Origin: Calliopum simillimum
Taxonomy: Eukaryota; Arthropoda; Insecta; Diptera; Lauxaniidae
Direction of reading: 5' to 3'
NCBI GenBank assembly: GCA_951812925.1
Contig: OX638368.1
Location: 20,089,187-20,153,186 of the forward strand
DNA length: 64,000 nt
The notes under the pieces are model-generated. The model saw only the letters and a program-made list of their open reading frames with translations, was not told the origin of the DNA and searched no databases. Positions within the stretch are counted from its first letter, which is position 1. Every line of letters starts with the position of its first letter. The position numbers and the translations under genes were made by a program. Positions 56,114-64,000 of the stretch are shown in pieces.

Positions 56114-56639
56114 TCGCAGTCACCGTCTTCGTTCAAGTTGTAGTCATCTTGGTTGTTGTTGTATGCAACACTGGCACTGCACTACCCTGCCAAAAGCAGC
56201 GCTTTGGGTAAGAAAGAATGAAAAAATGCGCGGGACCCTTCTTACAAACTTGGCCCGAACTGCATTTTTTTTTTCGTTTCATTTTTCTTTCTCTATCGAT
56301 TTGAGACGACAAGTTGTTTTTGTTGCATTGTGTATAGGCACATTGCGTATGTCGTAACGCCATCCAACCAACAAACGGGCATTCATCCAGCCACTCAATC
56401 CAGGAAAAAATACAAAAAAAAACACATCAGAATAAAACAACAATGAACAAAACGTTTTCTTGTTTTTTGTATTGCCATTGTGACTTACAACAATATGGTA
56501 CAACATGTACAACAACAACAAAAAATATACACATGACAAAAACAATCAGAATTTTGTAAGAATCTTGAAATACACAGAAAAAAAATTGCGCAACAAACCG
56601 AAACAAAATCTTCAAAATCATTAAATGAAAAATCTGAGG

Positions 56640-57180
56640 TTTAATAGACATGAACCGAGACGAATAACTTTAACTGAAAAAAATCCGCGGTGCTTCACCA
56701 CCCATGCAACATATTTCATGATATCTCTGAAACTATCCCAAGCGAATGGATGATATTTGGTATATATTTTATAGATACCGGTACAAATGAGCAGTGCCAC
56801 GCCTTCCAAATAACATCTAGTGATAAAATTCGGCGATGCTACACCACCCATGTAACATATTTCATTACATCTCTGAAACTATACGAAGCAGATGGGTGAA
56901 TTTTGGTTAATATTTTAAGGGTACCGGTACTACGCCCTCCAATAGCGAAATGCAACATATCTTAAAATGATGAGATTTTAGGACACAGAGATAAATAACA
57001 TTCTTTAGAAAAAAAGGGCCCCCGAAAAATAAGTTGCGTCGAATTGGATAAAAGTTGGTACATATTTTAAGTAAGTACCACGACAAATAGTGTTTACTGA
57101 AAAAATATGGGTAATGCCACGCCCTACAATAGTACAATAAAATTCAACATCATCTCTTAATTATGAGATTTGATAAAAAT
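56640..57180 (-). repeat. Degenerate ~146-bp tandem repeat, GCCACGCC core
   Basis: CACCACCCATGCAACATATT at 56696 and CACCACCCATGTAACATATT at 56842 are 146 bp apart. GTGCCACGCCTTCCAA, TACTACGCCCTCCAA and ATGCCACGCCCTACAA recur near 56795, 56930 and 57114. ATCTCTGAAACTAT follows in two units. In reverse orientation the core matches the 121-bp array at 52.3 kb. The several short frames here derive from it. Confidence 0.7.
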
Positions 57181-57189
57181 TAAAAAAAT

Positions 57190-58300
57190 ACCGAGAGAAA
57201 TAACATCCAGTAAACAGAAAATAGTCCAGTAACAATAACACAGGCCTGCAAATTCGACACTTTTTTTGCTTCTCTTAAATTTTGAAGCCAATTATGGTGG
57301 TTTGGGACCTCCTGATCACGAATTTGAACTTGGTTTCTTTGCATCACGTCAGAATTTTGAGATATTCCAGTTTTCATAACCTCAAAAATAGTAGAAAATC
57401 GTGTGTTTTTCACTGTTTTTTTAAATTTTCTCAAAATTTGGACGTGATAGAGCAATTTTGTAAACGGATTTGGGCTCAGCATCAAAAAATACATTAAAAA
57501 GCATTCTCGTAATTTTAAGAGGGGTACCCTTGTTCGTCTGTGCAGCATTTGAAAACTTATTAATTCAATCGTTTGTGCTTACGTACTCTTCAATATCACG
57601 CCTAAAATACTCAACATATTTAAGCCATTCTTGCACCATATATTTTATTGGTGCTTCCCGTACGATCTTGATAGTTGCTATACATAATATTCATCCAGAT
57701 ATCAAGTTTCATAATGCAGGTAAAGTGAGTAGAAATGAGTTTTATTTTTTTTTTTGGTTTAGGTATGTTTTCTTTATGTACCGAGCGCACCGTACTTTCA
57801 TTTAATTACCCCTATTATCAAGGAAAATCTGTCGGAATATCAGGCGGATATATGATGTTAATATGGTTTCAATATACCAACTGGGGCGGGCGTAGGGGCG
57901 ACTCAAATAAAATTTTCAACTATATAGAGATTTTTTTTGTATGAGGGGTATAACACCCCCTTGTCCAATCGATCCCATATTTCTTATAAATGTGTTGGAT
58001 CACCAAAAAAACATCTGGTGCAAATATGGTTTTGATACGTCCAGTAGTATAGGCGTGGTAGTCTTGTGTATACAAAAAAGGCACTTAAGTAAAACTTAAA
58101 TCACTGAAAATTGTGACGTGCTGGAATTTTTTCGGTATTTTTCTCGTAATCAGCACACTTAAATCTATAGAAATCGCTTTTTAAAACTTAGAGAGGAAAA
58201 CCCATGCAGGACTGTGTAATCAAAAGGAATAATTGTTATGGCATCTACTGTGCTAAAAGCGTAAAACAATGTAATGCTAAAGCCATGCAATGAATTCTTG
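57190..58300. other. Non-coding; another copy of the shared foldback motif
   Basis: Around 57430-57495 the phrases GATAGAGCAATTTTG, GGATTTGGGCTCAGCATCAA and AAAAAATACATTAAAA match, in reverse, the motif of the 8093-9179 foldback. A GGCGGGCGTAGGGGCG piece at 57885 recalls the GGCGTGGC repeats. No gene is supported. Confidence 0.45.
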
Positions 58301-59440
58301 GTTAGCAACAGGCTTGACCAACTTAAGTGCAGCAGCAGTCATTAGGCCATCGTTCGACCTCGGCTAAAGCCCGGAGTCTTGAAACCGTTTCTCCCCTTCC
58401 GGTTACCCTCTCAAGTAAAATGGCTTTCTCTCTTGCAGAAGAAATACAGCGGAAGCCCAATGTAGGCAAATGAAGAGATGGCATTAAAGGCTTTCAAGGG
58501 AACCCCTCAAAACCGATTTCCCAAGGGGAAGGTATTTCCGATGAAGAGGAGGTGTTTTAGTCAGTATTACTTTTAGCAGAGTCTGACACGACGGGTACCG
58601 GCGACGATAGGGCCTAAGAGGGTAAATTCTTTAAAAAAAAACCTTAGGTTTAAGAAAGAAGCAGCCTATGCGGCACCCAGGCTACTTTATTTACTCCAAC
58701 TTACGGGACATGTTAAAATTCTGGATGTGTTTTGGGATACACCATATCTAGCAGTCCCCCAATTTCCGATCAGATGAGTAAAAAGATTGTTTTCTCCAGA
58801 AAATTCAAAGTGGTCATCAATGACCAGAGAGAGAATGATATAATCATAAAACAGGGCTCACAGAATTGGTTCATTGATGTATCCAAAAATGCAGCGCAGG
58901 AGCAGAAGTCGTAGTACCAAGTTTCCAAAAAGCAGTTGCAATGGGAAAAACAGCTCCCATTTTTAGACGGAGACTCCAAGCTTTAGAGTTACGTGCCAGA
59001 GAATGTCAACGCACAGGTATTTCTGGCACCTACATATGCATTTTCTCGGGCATTCAAGCGACTTAAAGAAACTTCATTGGCGTTTTCAATATATCCAAAG
59101 TTAGTCTGGGAGCGGTTTGAAGTTCTTCAAGCCTTATTCAGGAGGAATGATGTGACTCTAATCTGGATAATAGAACAAGAAGGAAATGTAGGCACGGAAC
59201 AGGCCTAATGCCTAGCCAAGATCGGCACACTCAATGCTTTCATACGCTCAAAACCCTTTTGCGGAGTTAACAACAGCTTTAAAAATGACTTAATTTGGGA
59301 ATGGGAAGAAAATAACCTTATCAACTAAGTACTGGGGAGTCCAAGACGGCATGCGGCAGGCGAAAAGCCCAATCATTTCTTTGTATCGGGGTTGAGATGT
59401 TTTTATTTCAAAGGGTGTTTACTCAGAAAGTAAAGATCCA
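58300..59440 (+). pseudogene. Non-LTR retrotransposon RNase H remnant, frameshifted
   Basis: The clearest part is 58770-59340. SDQMSKKIVFSRKFKVVIND leads into QNWFIDVSKNA, the start of an RNase H fold (usually W..DGSK). Then in other frames come PSFQKAVAMGKTAPIF, ALELRARECQRTGISGTYIC, IFSGIQAT and LVWERFEVLQALFRRNDVTL. WIIEQEGNVGTEQA follows (where a GHxGNxxNExAD box is usual), then LAKIGTLNAFI. At least three frame changes are present and the catalytic positions DGS, the second Asp and the His are altered. RNase H after the RT suggests an R1/LOA/I-type element, distinct from the two RT fragments. The upstream 58300-58680 part is only presumed to belong to it. Confidence 0.7.
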
Positions 59441-59529
59441 ATTGGAAGTGTTTGAAAGTATAGTTTAATAAGAAAACTGTTGGCTACCCGATACCATTAA
59501 AAAAATGGATGTTCACTTTTTCCTGGAAC

Positions 59530-59953
59530 TAGTGATGAGTAAACCAAGACCAAGACTGCTATGGTCTTGTTCTTGCACATTGAGCCTTGGTCTTGATCTT
59601 GGTTTTGATATTGAATCTTGGTCTTGATCTTGGTCATAAAGTCTTGGTCTCGGTCTTGGTCTTGGTATTGTATAATTGTATTGTAATTTCCAAAAAATAT
59701 TTTTACAAAGTAGTTGGGTTTTTAAGAAGCCAAGTTTCGAATTGAGATATGATTTTATGCTAGAAAGCGGCGTGACACACCTATTAACTATAAATTCGGA
59801 AGACTAAAAAGCAGTCTTGGTCTTGATGATCATCGAGAGCAAGACCAAGGCCATAGTAGTCCTGGTCTAGGTCTTGCAAGGCCATAGTAGTCCTGGTCTT
59901 GCAAAATTACCAAGACCAAGAACCAAGACCAAGGCTAAATTTGCTCATCACTA
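59530..59953. mobile_element. hAT-type MITE 'CTTGGTCTTGG' family, copy C, with exact 8-bp TSD
   Basis: It starts TAGTGATGAGTAAACC and ends TTTGCTCATCACTA. CCTGGAAC flanks it at 59522-59529 and 59954-59961. The interior has GGTCTTGGTCTTGG and CCAAGACCAAGAACC arrays around GTGACACACCTATTAACTAT. It is the best-defined copy of the family and probably the youngest here. Confidence 0.92.
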
Positions 59954-60250
59954 CCTGGAACTGAGCCATAAACTGAAAACAGCGATTTGTGCAACTTCAA
60001 GCATGAATATTTCGACATTCGTAAGGACGTGAACCGGGTGAAAAATTTGGTCGGTTCGGTTCAGCGTTGCTTTTCTTTTAGACTTTTAGATCGGTTCGTT
60101 AAAACGGTTTTTGTTTTTTTTTTTTCTTTGAACAGTGGTTTCGGTTCGGTTCAACGGTTCGGGAATTTAAAAAAAAAAAACTATGCATATTTGTTGTATT
60201 TTTATTCAGCAACCATCCAAAAGAATATAGAAATATACTTGTATGTACAT

Positions 60251-61770
60251 TAGACCGGGTCGAAATTTAGATTCAGTCCGAAACCAACTCAAAAGTTAGA
60301 GGGGCTCTTAAAAATGACAGCTGCATAATTTTTATTTTTTGATTATTGATAAATTTTTGAAAAACTATAAAAAATCTCAAAAAATTCTGAAAAAATTTAC
60401 ACGTATTCTTTGGCACGGTGCTCTTGAACAGTCGATAGGTTTTTTGAATATGTGGAGAAAATCTGTGAATGGGGTTTCATTTGTATTAGCTTAGTGGTCT
60501 GAAAAATGCAAACTCCGAAATCGTAGCTGATCATCCCCGCGAAATATCGCAAAAATACATATCCCATATAAATTAAAAAAATTCAGAAAAAAAAACGCAA
60601 CAAACAAATATAAAAATAGTTGTTTTGAATGTATTTTGCAATGCTGATTCCGAATCCAGCCTTAGAATTGCTTTGGTTTTTGAGATATCTTAGCCTAAAC
60701 AAGGAAAAAAAGCCAAAGCTTTGTTTTAATGCTGTGTTTTGGAGCTATGTAACAGGACGTATATCCGTAAATTCTGATACAGAAATGGAAAGCTCTAATC
60801 AATCTTTCAAACCTAATTCAAATAATGCCGATACCTTTATTTTTCTCGGAGATATCCTAACCTAAAAAGTTAAAAAAGTGCAAAAAACGTGTTTTGCCAT
60901 TATTTCAGTCTACGATATTTTGGAGAAAAATTTAGGTATTGACATAATTTAAATGCGGTTTTAAAGAAAAAGATTGAATCTTTCAAATAATGTATCGAAT
61001 TCTGCGTATGAATGTTCTATACTATAGTTATATAGCTTCAAAATATAGCAAAAACGGTCTTTCTTCCTTGTTTATTCTAAGATATCTCAAAAACCGTATG
61101 AGATATAGCAATTTTAAGGCCGGATTCGGATTCAGCATTGCAAAATACGTTACATATCATTTTTGATATTTGTTTGTTGCGTTTTTTTTTCCGAATTTTT
61201 TTATTTTATATGGGATATGTATTTTTGCGGTATTTCGCGGGGATGATCAGCTACGATTTCGGAGTTTGCATTTTTCAGACCACTAAACTAATACAAATGA
61301 AACCCCATTCACAGATTTTCTCCACATATTCAAAAAATCTATCGACTGTTCAAGAGCACCGTTGGACAATTTTAAGCATTTTTTGACTTAAACACTTTTT
61401 TGTAAGATGCCTTGCTTTCAGTAAAAAATCGTTTTTTCGACCGCGAAATTGAAAAACATAAAAAATTGATTTTGGGGGACGAATATTTTTTTACCCCCAA
61501 AAAAAAATTTGTAATTTTTAAACGCCAAAATTTTCGTATACTCTTTATTTCTAAAGCACCATTGGGTATCCATTTTGTATTGAAAAAAAAGTTATGAACA
61601 AAAAAGATGTTTTTTTAGCCAAAATGGTCGAATCAAAAGTGCTTCATTGGTTTTTTCTCGGAATGAAAAGAAAATGATGCAGATATCGTTTTTAAGAGTT
61701 CTTCTAACTTTTGAGTCAGTTTCGGGATGATTTTTTTTTTTTTTGCTTCATACAAAATCGAACGGGTCTA
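60251..61770. mobile_element. 1.52-kb foldback element with palindromic 8-bp TSD (hAT-like)
   Basis: The ends are TAGACCGGGTCGAAA and ATCGAACGGGTCTA. ATGTACAT flanks both sides (60243-60250 and 61771-61778). The arms pair over roughly 400-450 bp (ATCGACTGTTCAAGAGCACC, ATGAAACCCCATTCACAGAT, GATCAGCTACGATTTCGGAG on the right). A non-paired insertion near the right end (about 61390-61690) makes that arm longer. An 8-bp duplication with a TAG end suggests hAT. Because ATGTACAT is its own reverse complement, its ends could also be an extension of the inverted repeat. The frames inside are not conserved between arms. Confidence 0.85.
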
Positions 61771-62090
61771 ATGTACATATAATTTATGTCATATGCTATA
61801 AGTATAATTGAATGGCGATAAAGAAATTTAAAGGCCTTTCATGAAAGTTTCAATATCATAATCAGATGCTATACTGTTACAACAGAACAGTATTCGTTTG
61901 ATTGCAGTGCATCAAGTTTGACTTATGTATACAAAGTATTAACTCATTGAAATAAATGCTTATAAAATTGTGAGCTAAAATTATAAGCGGCAGTTGTAGC
62001 TGTGAAGATTGAAGTCATTTTAAAGAGACTGGAATTATTTAGAGTTTTTCAATCCAGTGGTCAAAACTTCAGAAGTTTATTACAATAATT

Positions 62091-62507
62091 TGTACGGGTA
62101 AAGGGGGAATGAATCGGACACACTGAATTCGTTATAAAAAGAGTTTTATTTACAATAAATAAAATTCAATTTGGGTAAAAAATATACAAATAATTTCATA
62201 TAAAAACACAAGAAATGGGTATACTTTACGATACAAGTTGGGTGCGTTTATATGTAAAGGTTGTAGGTAGTTTTGTCCAACGATGTCTTTGTCCACCGTT
62301 GTCTGATGTCTTCTTGAACGTAATGTTGTTAACTTGTTGTACACGTTGATTTGTTGAGTTGATGTTCTTCGTGTGCGATGTTTTGATTTGGTTAGTTTGA
62401 ATTTATGTTGTAACTTTTCGTATGGGTTTTGGGAGGGTTCGCTGACTTGCGTTAATTCGATTAGAATTCCGAATTTCAGCTTGTCATTTTTACTCGTTGT
62501 TCGTACA
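62091..62507 (-). other. Possible solo LTR (417 bp), unproven
   Basis: The block is bounded by TGTACG and CGTACA. On the minus strand it holds AATAAA-type words (about 62139-62168) some 60 bp before the end, as in an LTR R/U5 region. There is no target duplication (AATT before, ACGA after) and no second copy in the window. Low confidence. Confidence 0.25.
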
Positions 62508-62516
62508 ACGAGTAAA
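62489..62516. repeat. 28-bp palindrome
   Basis: TTTACTCGTTGT and ACAACGAGTAAA are perfect 12-bp arms around TCGT. It sits at the edge of the possible LTR. It could be a hairpin or a dimeric binding site. Confidence 0.8.
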
Positions 62517-63869
62517 CGACAGCAGCGCTGTGCGGCGGGTCACCAAGGCAGGCAGATATGCAGGATGCACACTGTTTACGTTGGACGTAAACAAATTTCA
62601 AGACTAAATATCGTAACATTATGCTTTAAAAGTTTTCTTGCACTTTTGTAAACCAAAACAAAAATATTTCTTTATGAAGCTTTTCATCATATATATGTAA
62701 CATTGTTACCATTGTTCCACTTCCAACATACAAATTTTTGAAAAATTCTTCAAAATTTCCCCACAACTTCTTCACAGTGTATTCTACATCTGTAAACAAT
62801 ATGAAACAATGCGTGTGAACTCTTGGGCCAGATATTGTATGTTGTTCTTCTTTTTCTCTTGTTATTTTTCCAGAAATCTTCGCGCCTTTCCACACCGAAA
62901 CCTTAACCATTTTTCATAATTTTTGATCGTTCATTAATGTCCAATTTTTTAAATCGATTTTTTTCATATTTTTTTTTTTTTTTTTTCAATTCCTTTTTAA
63001 GTTGTCATTCGATGCATACGACGAGCAGTTTATTTTACTGTTTTTTTATATTATAAGATATCATACGGAACTACAGCGACCCTTTGCTGGGTATATGGTA
63101 TCGAATTTAAGTGTTTATATTTTGATGATGATCATCATAATCATCAACACCGATTGAACGCCAATCGACAGAGAAACGACAAAATTGTAAGCGTCACCGA
63201 AAATTATGTCTCATCAGTTTCGGAAACCTTTGTCTGAATATATTTTCATTTATTTATTCTTTTCGATCGATCGGTAGTTTTTGTTTTAAGTTCTACATTT
63301 TTACGATCGATGCCATAATCTTTTGTTTTTATCGTATCGTCTGTTAATTTTTATATCTTGTATTGATTAGCTCCTAGTTGTTATTACTGTGTTTTTCTCT
63401 TTTTTTTTTTTGGTTGTTTTCGTGTGATCCTTTCTCGTCTGTGATCATTAAATTTTCGTTGAGATTTTATCTTTAAATTGTCGCAATCGTTTGATTTTTA
63501 ATTTTGTGTTGTAGAACATGCCCTTTTATTGACCACCACAACCATTGGCCATCAATTTAATGCGCCAAGAGTTTGTATGCCAAATAAAGTTGTTGTTGAT
63601 CATCTGTCTGTGCATGATCTAGACATGACATGATCATTAATGCTAAGTAATTAATGCAAACATTATAATGAGTTAAGAAGTGCTGAAAAAAGAGGCATTC
63701 AAGAAATGTACTTATTTTTTCGCTCCTGATTATCATAAGGAGTTTAATATTCATACTTAATTGGCAATTAAAGCAGCTTAAAAAAGTGATCCGACATCTG
63801 TTTACACCGATCTTTAGAAAAACTCATATCTGACATGCTGTTTATGATTCTGATTATTATATAATTAAG
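62517..63869. other. Non-coding, no supported gene
   Basis: AT-rich DNA with T-tracts near 62970-62987 and 63401-63410, a GATGATGATCATCATAATCATC near-palindrome at 63124, and CGATCGATCGGTAG at 63264. Frames here are short and unassigned. Confidence 0.5.
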
Positions 63870-63985
63870 ATATAATTTCAAGACCAAAACTAAGTGCTCA
63901 AGATGATAATCAAGACCAAGTCTGCAATTCGGTCTTGATCTTTAAAAGTTAATAGGTGTGTTACGACGCACAGTGATGCGATTAG
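63870..63985. repeat. Diverged partial copy of the TAGTGATGAGC hAT MITE
   Basis: TTCAAGACCAAAACTAAGTG, AATCAAGACCAAGTCTGC and CGGTCTTGATCTTTAAAAGT, then TTAATAGGTGTGTTAC, follow the order of the copy at 59530-59953 (core CACACCTATTAACTA in reverse). No ends or duplication remain. It runs close to the window edge. Confidence 0.5.
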
Positions 63986-64000
63986 TACAAGCTAGACGGA

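Noticed and set aside
60251..61770. Short plus-strand frames at 60629, 61138 and 61412
   Set aside because: They fall in the arms or insertion of a foldback element and are not conserved between arms.
62091..62507. Solo LTR bounded by TGTACG and CGTACA
   Set aside because: No target duplication and no second copy; listed only as low confidence.

Overview
The window looks like nuclear DNA of a higher fly (Diptera, probably Schizophora; species not determinable here). The reasons are strong AT-richness, abundant CAA/CAG/GTT trinucleotide runs, and insect-type transposon remnants: mariner, DD37E, pogo-like, hAT, and non-LTR retrotransposons with and without RNase H. I find no intact protein-coding gene, no tRNA or rRNA, no CRISPR array and nothing bacterial. 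The window is best read as intergenic or long-intron sequence built from nested, decayed mobile DNA. Most short open frames are chance frames or translations of tandem repeats.

Layout. 0-9.6 kb: CAN-rich non-coding DNA; a foldback element (1.6-3.0 kb); a minus-strand non-LTR reverse transcriptase pseudogene (3.6-4.9 kb) abutting a mariner helix-turn-helix fragment; a 225-bp inverted-repeat element; an approximately 155-bp tandem repeat whose opposed arrays flank a dead mariner transposase and a 1,087-bp foldback element. 11.4-17.4 kb: two TA-flanked elements, the first with a pogo-type transposase C-terminus, plus a foldback and more of the 155-bp repeat. 18-24 kb: a second RT fragment and several inverted repeats. 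26-31 kb: a hAT-type MITE, an unclassified GC-richer patch, a mariner deletion derivative with 117-bp terminal inverted repeats, and a dead DD37E transposase. 32.9-42.1 kb: a foldback, hAT MITEs, a 1.77-kb hAT element with transposase remnant inserted in an older repeat, and a 39-bp satellite split by another hAT MITE. 43.9-53.9 kb: a 650-bp direct-repeat pair, three foldbacks, a small hAT MITE and a four-unit 121-bp array. 56-62 kb: tandem repeats, a retrotransposon RNase H remnant, another hAT MITE and a 1.5-kb foldback with an 8-bp palindromic duplication.

The strongest evidence is structural: four insertions carry exact 8-bp target-site duplications (36.2, 38.0, 41.3 and 59.5 kb) and a fifth (60.3 kb) has an 8-bp flanking repeat. 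Insertion order can be read where one repeat interrupts another. The transposases all carry visible lesions (stops, frameshifts, lost catalytic residues), so any mobility of the short elements would need enzymes encoded elsewhere. I found no convincing undescribed functional system; the most unusual aspect is the density of long-arm foldback families, several of which share a common motif.
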